Origin: Guadua angustifolia
Lineage: Eukaryota; Streptophyta; Magnoliopsida; Poales; Poaceae
Length of the DNA stretch: 64,000 nt
Reading direction: 5' to 3'
NCBI GenBank assembly: GCA_036346375.1
Contig: CM070500.1
Coordinates: 76,364,437 to 76,428,436 of the forward strand
Position numbers and translations under genes: made by a program. A model generated the notes under the pieces. That model searched no databases. It worked only from the letters and a program-made list of their open reading frames with translations, and was not told where the DNA came from. Below, piece by piece: positions 22,001 to 33,520 of the stretch (within the stretch, counting starts at the first letter, position 1; every line of letters begins with the position of its first letter).

Positions 22001-23730
22001 TGTTAGAATAGATCAATAGAACATTATGCAATTCTTATTAGAATGTTATTTTGCATATCTGCTCCATGACATGAGCATTGGACTGAATGCTGATATGTTC
22101 CAGCCCAGTACATGTTTCTTGGCTTTGCTTGCCTTTCTCAGCTTGTGGTCTAGAAGTCTTTTTGTGTTTGGGCTACATCATACACCTTATTGTCAATTAT
22201 CAGCAATGCTTTGGTACCATTGATTGTCTGTTACTTTGGTCTGAACATTCTGTAAAGAAAGTAACTAGTAAATGCTAAAAGATGACAAGAACCCGTGTTT
22301 ATGAATTTCAGGTCTATATGTATGGTAGCATACTAAGCGTATACAGAAATTTGAATTTAGTCAGCTGCAGACCGTATCGATTGGAACGTAGATAACATGC
22401 AGACACTATGGCATTATCTAATATCAAGGCTCAACCAGTCTCTTAATTAAATATATATGCTAAGCTATTGCCAATCCATTTTGAAACACCTTGCATTGCT
22501 GTCCTTCAAATTTTGCAAATTGGTGTGAGTATGCTGCAGGTAGTGTTAAAATGATGTTAGGTGGTGTGTAGATGGAGGAGTTGATACTGGCTATAGGTAT
22601 GTTGTGATCAATACCCTTGAAGTCAAATGGATGTCTATGTCTCATCTGTGGACAAAAAATCTTTAATTTAGGCTAGATTTGATCTCTCTCTCTCTCATAC
22701 ATATATATAGAGGAAAAATATTTTTACTCCCGTGTAGTTACTCCCACTTCTGAAATACTACATAAACGAACTTGAAAAACTCCTTTATCACCAATTATAA
22801 GATATTCTAATGTGAACCATATGAAAAAATTGCAAGGGAGTACATAGTTTTTAGCGTATTTTAAAATACCTTTATATATGGACATAAAAAGGAGTATGTC
22901 CAAAAAATAATACATACTATCTCTGAAAAAATGTAAATACTACCTAGCTAGTCTTATATGTTCAGATACTACATGTACATACTCTCTACATTGCGAGATA
23001 CTCCTCACGCTAGAGATACAATGTAGGAGTAATTACTCAGAGTAGGAAAGAGGCTTATAATATAATATAATATAATATAATATAATATAGCAAGCCTTTT
23101 CCGTACTCCCAAGAGTATATACTCTCACCTCTAATATACCATTTAAATGAACGCTTTATACTCTTTGATCACTTCGGTATACAATGCGGCATGATTGAAT
23201 AAGTTTCATCGAGCTCTTTATTTTTTTGTTACATGCCCTTTTCCATATGTAAAAGGAATATATAAACAAATTATACTATAAAGGGAGCCTTATAGTGAAC
23301 AATTCTTGAAAATTAGTATACAGCAGCCTTATAGTGAACAATTCATGAAAATTATATGTACAAGTTTTCAAAAATCTCAAAAAATTACCATATGTAGAGG
23401 AGGTGAGATTCTACAATCTTATAAAATTTGAAGACCAAAATCAATCACATTTGAAATTTATGACTAAATAAAAAAAGATAGATTCATGTACAAGTACTAA
23501 GTAGCATTTATTAGTCATTCATGTACAAATATGTTTACTAATAGTTTTGCCACGTACTAGGCTTGGTCAACTGTACAGTCCAAAACCACGCGTGGGCTCG
23601 GTCGGTAAGTAAAACTAGCTGACGCGTATGAATTTTTTGAGAATTTTTCCCTACGTCTGGTAATTTTTTGAGAATTTTTCAAAACTTGTGCATGGAGTTT
23701 TCAGGGTTAAGAGGTTTTTATTGGATATGT

Positions 23731-23770
<40 letters not shown>

Positions 23771-25520
23771 CTGGAGCACCATAATCTAAAACAGGTACTC
23801 CCCCTATGTATCTAGGAACCCTAGGAAATGTGGACCTGTGTATTTACCAATTATCATATTGTACTCAAGAGAAATGTACTCAAATGCCCTTCCTTTAGAC
23901 ATGTGTCCAAGCGGCAAGATGGAGAATTAGCTCCCCTTCTCGTCTATATATACACGTATATAGCCTCATGGGCATTTGTAAAGGGGTTCCTCCCCTTCTC
24001 ATTTCCACTCATTCAATAACAAATCGACATACTCACTTATCCCACTTTTGGCTCCTCTCACTTGGTCCACTCATGACAAAGGGTATGAGAATACCCACTG
24101 TCTGTATGTATTTTGTTCTAATGTTGTATTTGCTTTTTAGCAGACCAAGAAAAGACCATCAACTGATTTTATGGAAACAATTCAAAAGGATGTAAACCCA
24201 AGCATGAGGGCTATCCTGATTGATTGGCTTGTAGAAGTAAGCTTTTCTGCTGCACAAAACAAATTTAACAATAAATTAAAGGCCTGAAGATCACTCTAGC
24301 CATTATATTAATGCATCCCTTTTTGCAGGTTGCTGAAGAATATCGTCTTGTTCCTGATACCTTATACCTGACAGTCAACTACATTGACCGTTATCTTTCT
24401 GGCAACGAGATCAATCGCCAAAGGCTGCAATTACTTGGTGTTGCTTGCATGCTTATAGCTGCGTAAGATACTAAGATCCAGCAAGGTATTCTTGGATTGC
24501 ATTTCATTGTCAACCAACTAACTGTGCATGGTCAAATTTCAGCAAATATGAGGAGATATGTGCACCTCAAGTAGAAGAATTCTGCTACATCACTGACAAT
24601 ACATACTTCAGGGATGAGGTCTGTGATCTATTACATCGGACAGTTCGCTGTTTGTCTCTGTCATTTTCTAACTCATAGATAAACAGGTTTTGGAAATGGA
24701 AGCTTCCATCCTAAATTACCTGAAGTTTGAAATGACCGCACCTACAGCGAAGTGCTTTTTGAGGTTCTGCTCTCTTTCACCTAAATAAACTCCATAACAT
24801 CCATACCGACCGAATCACACTGACTCTCTTTCTTTCTTAATGCTTACAATAGGAGATTTGTTCGGGCTGCTCAAGTATGTGACGAGGTACTGCTCTGTTT
24901 ATCAGCTTCTGCTTAGTTACTGCAATTTCGTATAGTAATATTTTGTTGCATTGCATTAACAACTTTTCTTTCTGCAGGATTCAGCTTTGCATCTTGAGTT
25001 CCTTGCCAATTATGTCGCTGAGCTATCACTGCTGGAGTACAATCTACTTTCTTACCCTCCTTCTCTAGTAGCGGCCTCAGCTATTTTCTTGGCGAAATTC
25101 GTACTCGAGCCAACAAAGCATCCTTGGGTAGGTGACATCGTCATGTTCGCCATTTCCATGAACCTTTCTAGTTGTTTCCATGAACCTTTCTAGTACATGT
25201 GCTAAGTGCTAACATGTACTTCCCATTGTAAATTGGAAGCAGAATTCCACCTTGCCCATTACACACAATACAAGCCGTCAGAATTGTGCGATTGTGTGAA
25301 GGCACTGCACTGCCTTTTCAGTGTTGGTCTTGGGAGTAACCTCCCAGCAATCAGAGAAAAGTACAGTCAACATAAGGTAACAGGATGTGCTCCCAATTTG
25401 TTTAGTTAGCTATACTGTTGCTAACGCTGTTCTCCTCTTTTCCATCAGTACAAATTTGTCGCGAAGAAGCACTGTCCACCATCAGTTCCTACCAAATTCT
25501 TCCGAGATGTGACATGCTAG
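19094..25520 (+). CDS. CYCA1: A1-type cyclin (CYCA1), 11 coding exons; frame broken in exon 10 of this copy
   Basis: Exons: 19094-19354, 20224-20623, 20725 (or 20728)-20861, 24141 (or 24144)-24236, 24329-24462, 24543-24618, 24687-24763, 24853-24886, 24978-25127, 25243-25376, 25449-25520. All junctions are GT/AG and phases agree. The N-terminus has KKRVALGNITNV. The cyclin box carries MRAILIDWLVEVAEEYRLVP, TLYLTVNYIDRYLSGN and AAKYEEICAPQVEEF; the cyclin C-domain follows (FLANYVAELSLLEYNLLSYP). It ends FFRDVTC and TAG. A1 cyclins bind CDKs in the nucleus and act in S to M phase and meiosis. Intron 3 (3.3 kb) holds a hAT fragment, a MITE and AT microsatellites. In exon 10 one C is missing against the second copy (TTCCACCTTG versus TTCCACCCTTG). 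This shifts the frame and gives a stop about 50 bp on, removing the end of the C-domain; it may be a sequencing error. Two acceptors are NAGNAG. Confidence 0.93.
20916..21863 (+). mobile_element. hAT-type transposase fragment (BED zinc finger) in cyclin intron 3
   Basis: From about 21304 the plus strand reads MSSQNSQQPHATHGSGSSTG, then RFPLWNHVKNIE, and in a second frame after a TGA at 21487, QFCGHIIPGSYSRVKAHLLK and VCHKVTVPILEQLRKEVA. P-L-W-x-H-V, C-x-x-C and S-R-V-K-x-H-L form the BED zinc finger that opens many plant hAT transposases. There is no catalytic domain: homology stops by about 21660. The 21-kb left part (20916-21300) looks like its 5' leader. The right limit is the start of the 4.6-kb tandem duplication. 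Boundaries are approximate. Confidence 0.7.
22725..23044. mobile_element. MITE-like inverted-repeat element in cyclin intron 3 (unit 1)
   Basis: The left end TACTCCCGTGTAGTTACTCC and right end GGAGTAATTACTCAGAGTA are imperfect inverted repeats. The interior repeats TACTACATA/GAGATACTCC motifs and has no coding capacity. The second-copy version (27306-27631) keeps a clearer right end, GGGAGTAATTACTCCCAG. Confidence 0.5.
23055..23089. repeat. (TATAA)n pentanucleotide microsatellite
   Basis: About seven units of ATATA/TATAA. The counterpart in unit 2 (27642-27671) is shorter. Confidence 0.9.
23736..23764. repeat. (TA)n microsatellite, unit 1
   Basis: A run of about 14 TA dinucleotides in cyclin intron 3. 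The unit 2 copy at 28320-28366 is longer by about nine dinucleotides, which accounts for most of the length difference between the two units. Confidence 0.95.
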
Positions 25521-27305
25521 ACAAGAAGCGCAGGAGTAGTTACAGTTGCTTACTGAATACTTCATCTTGTGGCTCAATGTCGAGGTGCACCGAAGATCTG
25601 TGCAGATGGTTTGCTTGATGCAAGACATGTTGATGCCCCTGTTGTTTCAGGTGATTGGCAGAGAGTGTAGATTCTAGATCGATGCTGCTATGTTTGCGGT
25701 AATGTTATGGTAGTGGTGTGGTTCCTTCCTTCCCTTTCCCTGCCGTTTTCTTTCTGTGCCTAGACTCATGTGTTCAGGTGCATGTACATCGGAGTCCTGC
25801 AGCAAAGCATAAACATCTTGTTTGTAATGGCATAATACTGGAGTCTCTTGGAAGTTGGAAACATAGCTGACAAGTTGGGTGACGCCCGTGTATCGGTGTA
25901 TGAGAATGTGGTCGCATTTTTAGTCTATCTTAAAAGAGCACCACATTTTAACAGTGCTCATTCTGGATAAGTTCTTGCCTTGTACCTGAGTCTTTTGCAG
26001 TCCACTTACTGATGCATCGATGAAGTTACTAATTACAATTTTCCATTCATTAAAGATGATGAGAAGGCATTAGGTCTTCCGGTGTACTTTCAGCCATTTG
26101 ATCTAGTCGTTTATTTGCAGCTCATGTTGACTATCTTAATAACCACAAACACCATTGCTTCTACATTGCCGATGTGCGAGTAGATATTAGATTCTCCAAC
26201 ACACACACACACTATTGGTGAGCTTTCTCAAAAAATGATAAGAGACAAGGAAACATCTTTGCTATCCTTTAGTTTATTGACTTTTGAAGCTAGTACTGGT
26301 ATTGCCCTGTCGCCACTTCTACAGTTGAAATATGTTTTTCAGCCATAAAATTTGCGAAAACATATTTGCGCAATAGTGATAGCCTTATCTGCTATGTTGA
26401 GAAACAAGAAGCGAAGAAACAAGAAACAATTTCGTTCTAGTTTGAACATAAGTAACTATTCTTTGCATGTTTATAATCATGGGGTAGATTGCAATTGTAT
26501 CCGTAATTTGAAGGAAAAACTCTATACTCGTCTTTGAACAGACCAGTGAACGTCCCCAATAGGGAATGTTGATTAATGCATGTTAGAATAGATCAATAGA
26601 ACATTATGCAATTCTTATTAGAATGTTATTTTGCATATCTGCTCCATGACATGAGCATTGGACTGAATGCTGATATGTTCCAGCCCAGTACATGTTTCTT
26701 GGCTTTGCTTGCCTTTCTCAGCTTGTGGTCTAGAAGTCTTTTTGTGTTTGGGCTACATCATACACCTTATTGTCAATTATCAGCAATGCTTTGGTACCAT
26801 TGATTGTCTGTTACTTTGGTCTGAACATTCTGTAAAGAAAGTAACTAGTAAATGCTAAAAGATGACAAGAACCCGTGTTTATGAATTTCAGGTCTATATG
26901 TATGGTAGCATACTAAGCGTATACAGAAATTTGAATTTAGTCAGCTGCAGACCGTATCGATTGGAACGTAGATAACATGCAGACACTATGGCATTATCTA
27001 ATATCAAGGCTCAACCAGTCTCTTAATTAAATATATATGCTAAGCTATTGCCAATCCATTTTGAAACACCTTGCATTGCTGTCCTTCAAATTTTGCAAAT
27101 TGGTGTGAGTATGCTGCAGGTAGTGTTAAAATGATGTTAGGTGGTGTGTAGATGGAGGAGTTGATACTGGCTATAGGTATGTTGTGATCAATACCCTTGA
27201 AGTCAAATGGATGTCTATGTCTCATCTGTGGACAAAAAATCTTTAATTTAGGCTAGATTTGATCTCTCTCTCCCTCATACATATATATAGAGGAAAAATA
27301 TTTTT

Positions 27306-27631
27306 TACTCCCGGTGTAGTTACTCCCACTTCTGAAATACTACATAAACGAACTTGAAAAACTCCTTTATCACCAATTATAAGATATTCTAATGTGAACC
27401 ATATGAAAAAATTGCAAGGGAGTACATAGTTTTTAGCGTATTTTAAAATACCTTTATATATGGACATAAAAAGGAGTATGTCCAAAAAATAATACATACT
27501 ATCTCTGAAAAAATGTAAATACTACCTAGCTAGTCTTATATGTTCGTATACTACATGTACATACCCTCTGTTGCGCGAGATACTCCCTACGTTGTGAGAT
27601 ACAATGTAGGGAGTAATTACTCCCAGGAGTA
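27306..27631. mobile_element. MITE-like inverted-repeat element (unit 2 copy)
   Basis: Duplicate of the element at 22725-23044. Its ends TACTCCCGGTGTAGTTACTC and GGGAGTAATTACTCCCAGGA match better as inverted repeats than those in unit 1. Confidence 0.5.
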
Positions 27632-28315
27632 GGAAAGAGGCTTATAATATAATATAATATAATATAATATAGCAAGCCTTTTCCGTACTCCCAAGAGTAT
27701 ATACTCTCACCTCTAATATACCATTTAAATGAACGCTTTATACTCTTTGATCACTTTCGGTATACAATGCGGCATGATTGAATAAGTTTCATCAGAGCTC
27801 TTTATTTTTTTTGCTACATGCCCTTTTCCATATGTAAAAGGAATATATAAACAAATTATACTATAAAGGGAGCCTTATAGTGAACAATTCTTGAAAATTA
27901 GTATACAGCAGCCTTATAGTGAACAATTCATGAAAATTATATGTACAAGTTTTCAAAAATCTCAAAAAATTACCATATGTAGAGGAGGTGAGATTCTACA
28001 ATCTTATAAAATTTGAAGACCAAAATCAATCACATTTGAAATTTATGACTAAATAAAAAAAGATAGATTCATGTACAAGTACTAAGTAGCATTTATTAGT
28101 CATTCATGTACAAATATGTTTACTAATAGTTTTGCCACGACTAGGCTTGGTCAATCAGACATACCCAAAACCACGCGTGGGCTCGGTCGGTAAGTAAAAC
28201 TAGCTGACGCGTATGAATTTTTTGAGAATTTTTCCCTACGTCTGGTAATTTTTTGAGAATTTTTCAAAACTTGTGCATGGAGTTTTCAGGGTTAAGAGGT
28301 TTTTATTGGATATGT

Positions 28316-28319
<4 letters not shown>

Positions 28320-28366
<47 letters not shown>
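28320..28366. repeat. (TA)n microsatellite, unit 2
   Basis: About 23 TA dinucleotides, against about 14 in unit 1. Confidence 0.95.
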
Positions 28367-28371
<5 letters not shown>

Positions 28372-28740
28372 CTGGAGCACCATAATCTAAAACAGGTACT
28401 CCCCTATGTATCTAGGAACCCTAGGAAATGTGGACCTGTGTATTTACCAATTATCATATTGTACTCAAGAGAAATGTACTCAAATGCCCTTCCTTTAGAC
28501 ATGTGTCCAAGCGGCAAGATGGAGAATTAGCTCCCCTTCTCGTCTATATATACACGTATATAGCCTCATGGGCATTTGTAAAGGGGTTCCTCCCCTTCTC
28601 ATTTCCACTCATTCAATAACAAATCGACATACTCACTTATCCCACTTTTGGCTCCTCTCACTTGGTCCACTCATGACAAAGGGTATGAGAATACCCACTG
28701 TCTGTATGTATTTTGTTCTAATGTTGTATTTGCTTTTTAG

Positions 28741-30120
28741 CAGACCAAGAAAAGACCATCAACTGATTTTATGGAAACAATTCAAAAGGATGTAAACCCA
28801 AGCATGAGGGCTATCCTGATTGATTGGCTTGTAGAAGTAAGCTTTTCTGCTGCACAAAACAAATTTAACAATAAATTAAAGGCCTGAAGATCACTCTAGC
28901 CATTATATTAATGCATCCTTTTTGCAGGTTGCTGAAGAATATCGTCTTGTTCCTGATACCTTATACCTGACAGTCAACTACATTGACCGTTATCTTTCTG
29001 GCAACGAGATCAATCGCCAAAGGCTGCAATTACTTGGTGTTGCTTGCATGCTTATAGCTGCGTAAGATACTAAGATCCAGCAAGGTATTCTTGGATTGCA
29101 TTTCATTGTCAACCAACTAACTGTGCATGGTCAAATTTCAGCAAATATGAGGAGATATGTGCACCTCAAGTAGAAGAATTCTGCTACATCACTGACAATA
29201 CATACTTCAGGATGAGGTCTGTGATCTATTACATCGGACAGTTCGCTGTTTGTCTCTGTCATTTTCTAACTCATAGATAAACAGGTTTTGGAAATGGAAG
29301 CTTCCATCCTAAATTACCTGAAGTTTGAAATGACCGCACCTACAGCGAAGTGCTTTTTGAGGTTCTGCTCTCTTTCACCTAAATAAACTCCATAACATCC
29401 ATACCGACCGAATCACACTGACTCTCTTTCTTTCTTAATGCTTACAATAGGAGATTTGTTCGGGCTGCTCAAGTATGTGACGAGGTACTGCTCTGTTTAT
29501 CAGCTTCTGCTTAGTTACTGCAATTTCGTATAGTAATATTTTGTTGCATTGCATTAACAACTTTTCTTTCTGCAGGATTCAGCTTTGCATCTTGAGTTCC
29601 TTGCCAATTATGTCGCTGAGCTATCACTGCTGGAGTACAATCTACTTTCTTACCCTCCTTCTCTAGTAGCGGCCTCAGCTATTTTCTTGGCGAAATTCGT
29701 ACTCGAGCCAACAAAGCATCCTTGGGTAGGTGACATCGTCATGTTCGCCATTTCCATGAACCTTTCTAGTTGTTTCCATGAACCTTTCTAGTACATGTGC
29801 TAAGTGCTAACATGTACTTCCCATTGTAAATTGGAAGCAGAATTCCACCCTTGCCCATTACACACAATACAAGCCGTCAGAATTGTGCGATTGTGTGAAG
29901 GCACTGCACTGCCTTTTCAGTGTTGGTCTTGGGAGTAACCTCCCAGCAATCAGAGAAAAGTACAGTCAACATAAGGTAACAGGATGTGCTCCCCAATTTG
30001 TTTAGTTAGCTATACTGTTGCTAACGCTGTTCTCCTCTTTTCCATCAGTACAAATTTGTCGCGAAGAAGCACTGTCCACCATCAGTTCCTACCAAATTCT
30101 TCCGAGATGTGACATGCTAG
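28741..30120 (+). pseudogene. Second CYCA1 copy, lacking exons 1-3 and with a frame break in exon 6
   Basis: Exons corresponding to 4-11 of the upstream copy: 28741 (or 28744)-28836, 28928-29061, 29142-29216, 29285-29361, 29451-29484, 29576-29725, 29841-29975, 30049-30120. The first three exons (N-terminus and start codon) are absent because the duplication began inside intron 3. Exon 6 is 75 nt against 76 nt in unit 1: TTCAGGATGAG lacks one G of TTCAGGGATGAG, which shifts the frame in the cyclin box. Exon 10 has the full 135 nt. It has no promoter of its own; upstream is the 3' flank of the first copy. It could be a true partial duplicate or a second haplotype placed in tandem by assembly. 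Confidence 0.85.
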
Positions 30121-31045
30121 ACAAGAAGCGCAGGAGTAGTTACAGTTGCTTACTGAATACTTCATCTTGTGGCTCAAATGTCGAGGTGCACCGAAGATCT
30201 GTGCAGATGGTTTGCTTGATGCAAGACATGTTGATGCCCCCTGTTGTTTCAGGTGATTGGCAGAGAGTGTAGATTCTAGATCGATGCTGCTATGTTTGCG
30301 GTAATGTTATGGTAGTGGTGTGGTTCCTTCCTTCCCTTTTCCCTGCCGTTTTCTTTCTGTGCCTAGACTCATGTGTTCAGGTGCATGTACATCGGAGTCC
30401 TGCAGCAAAGCATAAACATCTTGTTTGTAATGGCATAATACTGGAGTCTCTTGGAAGTTGGAAACATAGCTGACAAGTTGGGTGACGCCCGTGTATCGGT
30501 GTATGAGAATGTGGTCGCATTTTTAGTCTATCTTAAAAGAGCACCACATTTTAACAGTGCTCATTCTGGATAAGTTCTTGCCTTGTACCTGAGTCTTTTG
30601 CAGTCCACTTACTGATGCATCGATGAAGTTACTAATTACAATTTTCCATTCATTAAAGATGATGAGAAGGCATTAGGTCTTCCGGTGTACTTTCAGCCAT
30701 TTGATCTAGTCGTTTATTTGCAGCTCATGTTGACTATCTTAATAACCACAAACACCATTGCTTCTACATTGCCGATGTGCGAGTAGATATTAGATTCTCC
30801 AACACACACACACACTATTGGTGAGCTTTCTCAAAAAATGATAAGAGACAAGGAAACATCTTTGCTATCCTTTAGTTTATTGACTTTTGAAGCTAGTACT
30901 GGTATTGCCCTGTCGCCACTTCTACAGTTGAAATATGTTTTTCAGCCATAAAATTTGCGAAAACATATTTGCGCAATAGTGATAGCCTTATCTGCTATGT
31001 TGAGAAACAAGAAGCGAAGAAACAAGAAACAATTTCGTTCTAGTT

Positions 31046-32206
31046 CCTCCCCTGAATTTACGTACGACAATTTGAAGCCAAAAGCACCAGAGACGCCATA
31101 CCATTCTGACATTTTACATTTTACCACAGCCAAATACTACCTAGTAGTGCTACTATACTACTACTATTTTAAACTACTTCTCATCTTCTCACAGAATGCG
31201 GCTCGCAGGCACGCTCAAAACAAAATCAACACCACGAAATCCCCGTCGCATGATCATCAATATGCTCCTGTCTGTAACAGCCGATCCTAACGTGGTTCAT
31301 GCTTCACAGCATCACGCACGCAAACAAGCAAATCTGAGTGCCTGGCTTTGGTCAATTGGTTCGGAGTGGATCGTGGGTGCTGGAAATGGGCTGGAATGGT
31401 ATTTCGGCCAATTGGGCTCCGTAACGGACCGCATGCTCGCCTGGAATTATGGGTTGCCACTGCACTCAGTGAATTTGGGTTGCAAACATATTAGAAGGGT
31501 GCAGATGTTAAGAGTATTTGGCTGCATGTGTATGTGTATATCTACGTAGCTAGTCAAGCTTAGTTGCGTTGCAATAGAAACATATTTTTTAATTAAATTA
31601 TGTCATGTGTTTATAAAAAAATAAAATTTATTAAGTTATCACGGGGAGTAGGTGTGAAGGGAAAGAGAGATGTGGTTGATTTGTGTTTGGGCAGATGTGC
31701 TCGGAGGAAAATATTTAGGCCAATGTTTAAGCAAAAGATACCACTCCTAATGTTTGTAAAGAAATGTGAAAAAATGATTTAGAGGACATACTCAATCATT
31801 GTAAGATGGTACGTGATTTAGAAGACTTGTTCAATCATTGTAAGATGGTACGTGCTAAATCAAGTGCACCAGCAAATACTACACTCTTATTCTCTTAATA
31901 TGTGTAAAGAAATGTGAAAAATATGATTACAGAACATCTTGCATGCGTCGCTGTATGATGGTGTGGTACTAATGATCAAGTGCATAAAATAATCTCGAGT
32001 GTTGAAGAATCTGGCACAACAAACGGAGAACCCCTTTTCAGAAGAAGGCGTTAATTTGTTTGCCATCTCAAGCATTTTATTCCAGCACAACTAGAAACCA
32101 TTTTTATCCAAAAGAACTTATCTAAGTTGTCCACGTAGTTACGCCGACGTATAACTTTAAAACGTTAACTTTTATAATCAATATCATGACTACTATGCAA
32201 GTGCTC
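31046..32206. other. Intergenic, no gene seen
   Basis: This is unique sequence after the duplication. ORFs at 31196-31549 and 31600-31782 match nothing I know. A short tandem repeat, CAATCATTGTAAGATGGTAC, occurs at about 31793 and 31831. Confidence 0.4.
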
Positions 32207-32339
32207 CATCCGTTTCAAAATATAAGCTAGGCATATAATTTGTGTTATCTTGTTTTAAAATATAAGGCGTGTATGCAGTTTTATTATCTTTTCTTTCTAT
32301 TGTCCTCATTAATCTTTCCTCTCTCTCTCTCTCGACGTT
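32207..32339. mobile_element. Left half of a Stowaway-type MITE interrupted by the gypsy LTR
   Basis: GCTCCATCCGTTTCAAAATA followed by TAAG is the familiar CTCCNTCCGTTNCAAAATATAAG start of grass Stowaway MITEs. The sequence is cut at 32340 where the gypsy LTR begins, and no right half is found in the window. Confidence 0.55.
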
Positions 32340-32792
32340 TGTTATCGGCAATAATGAAAATGGAGCAAGACGTTGATCCAAACTCGATGGTAGCACAAGA
32401 CGCAAGAATTATACAGGTTCGGGCTCTCGCGGGGGAGATAATACCCTAGTCCTGTGCTCTGGGTTTATATGTAGCTAGCTTATTGGTGATGATCTTCTTC
32501 TGCTGATGTTCCCTCGCCCCCTTTTATATAGCAGAGGAGGGCGGTTACAAAGGAGAGTTCTGACTGGTTACGGAGTGGAGATCGTATCTCCATACAAGTC
32601 CGTTTGATAACGTCCTGGATTACAGATTACATCCTTCCTAATCAAGGTTGGTGGTCATCTTCAGGGTTCCCTTGTTGCGTACGACTGGAGCAACTCAGGT
32701 AATGTCCGTCTTCATGCAATCAGCTTGGCCCATCCTTATCCAGTTGGGCCTCGCAGGCCTGCCTTGCGGATCCCTGGGTTTTGTACCCCACA
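32340..32792 (-). repeat. 3' LTR of a minus-strand Ty3-gypsy element
   Basis: On the minus strand the LTR starts TGTGGGGTACAAAACCC and ends GCCGATAACA. It has a TATA box TATATAAAAGGGGG (about 32522-32535), then AGGACTAGGGTATTATCTCC and CGAGAGCCCGAACCTGTATA, phrases I associate with the R/U5 part of Tat-lineage gypsy LTRs in grasses. It is 453 bp long. The other LTR is not in the window because the element is truncated near 43083. Confidence 0.8.
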
Positions 32793-32807
32793 GTAGCCCC
32801 CGAGTGC
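32793..32807 (-). other. Polypurine tract of the gypsy element
   Basis: On the minus strand GCACTCGGGGGCTAC lies directly before the TG of the LTR. This position confirms that the element reads right to left. Confidence 0.75.
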
Positions 32808-33016
32808 TTTGCGGTCGAGTTGCTGCCTACTTAGTTTCAACACGACGGTGACATGCTTTATGCCGAATGCTTCTAGCCTCTAACCAGGTTTCCCGACTGA
32901 CTTTTTCTCTAGCCGAGTGCCCTGATGTAAGCAAGGAGATCGCGAAGGACTCAATAGAGCTCCACGTTTGAATATTTTGAGTGATACCCAGCCCAATTTA
33001 TTGAACCGGCTCTTGA

Positions 33017-33445
33017 CTCATCATGGGGCTTACCCTCGCTTAGGTTGGCCTTTAGCCGAGCGGTACTTGTACCCCGTTGTTACGGCATACAGCTCTTGGC
33101 CTATCATGAGGCATACCATAGATTATCCGAGTGGTTCCCGTACATGATTTCTGCAGTATACAACTATTGGCCCATCATGGGGCGTACCCCTAGCATTCTT
33201 GTTCAGAATCGACTTATGATATATGATTCCGTTTTGAACGGCAACCAGCGTTCGACCTATCATGAGGCATATCATAAGAGGATATCTTGATTTGGCTTGG
33301 AAGGTATCCAAATTCCGTTCGATGCAGTATTTGGCTTGTGGCCCATCGTGAGACGTACCATATCCCAAACTGGATTCGGCCTAGTCGTGCCTGTGCACGG
33401 CGGTTGCTGTGCATGGCCACCAGCCCATCTTGAGGCGTGCCCTAG
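33017..33445 (+). repeat. Six-copy ~84-bp spaced repeat around CCCATCATGRGGCGTACC
   Basis: Related blocks start at about 33017 (CTCATCATGGGGCTTACC), 33101 (CTATCATGAGGCATACC), 33171 (CCCATCATGGGGCGTACC), 33257 (CTATCATGAGGCATATC), 33342 (CCCATCGTGAGACGTACC) and 33424 (CCCATCTTGAGGCGTGCC). Intervals are 84, 70, 86, 85 and 82 bp. They lie between the gypsy LTR and the TATA box of the antisense gene, on its strand. Confidence 0.7.
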
Positions 33446-33513
33446 GGCAACCCCAGGACATGTGGAAGGCGAGGCGTTTTTTCCCGCTCAAGGCGAAAGT
33501 TGGCCTCACTTCC

Positions 33514-33520
33514 TATAAAT
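33514..33520 (+). promoter_or_regulatory. TATA box for the antisense (plus-strand) gypsy gene
   Basis: TATAAAT in TTCCTATAAATATGAGACTT. It is on the strand opposite to gypsy pol, downstream of the six-fold repeat. The likely transcript start would be near 33545, about 30 bp before the insertion at 33576 that now separates it from the coding region. Confidence 0.5.

Larger units (their letters stand above)
21864..26442 (+). repeat. Tandem duplication 1, unit 1 (4.58 kb)
   Basis: The unit starts GAACATAAGTAACTATTC in cyclin intron 3 and ends TTCGTTCTAGTT about 920 bp beyond the cyclin stop codon. It repeats in the same orientation at 26444-31045 with one extra T at the joint. It contains cyclin exons 4-11 and the 3' flank. 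The two units differ mainly by single-base changes in homopolymer runs and by microsatellite length. Confidence 0.95.
26444..31045 (+). repeat. Tandem duplication 1, unit 2 (4.60 kb)
   Basis: Second direct copy of 21864-26442. It starts directly after CTAGTTT, which is the end of unit 1 plus one T, and ends at TTCGTTCTAGTT, beyond which the sequence (CCTCCCCTGAATT) is unique. It brings no copy of cyclin exons 1-3. Confidence 0.95.
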
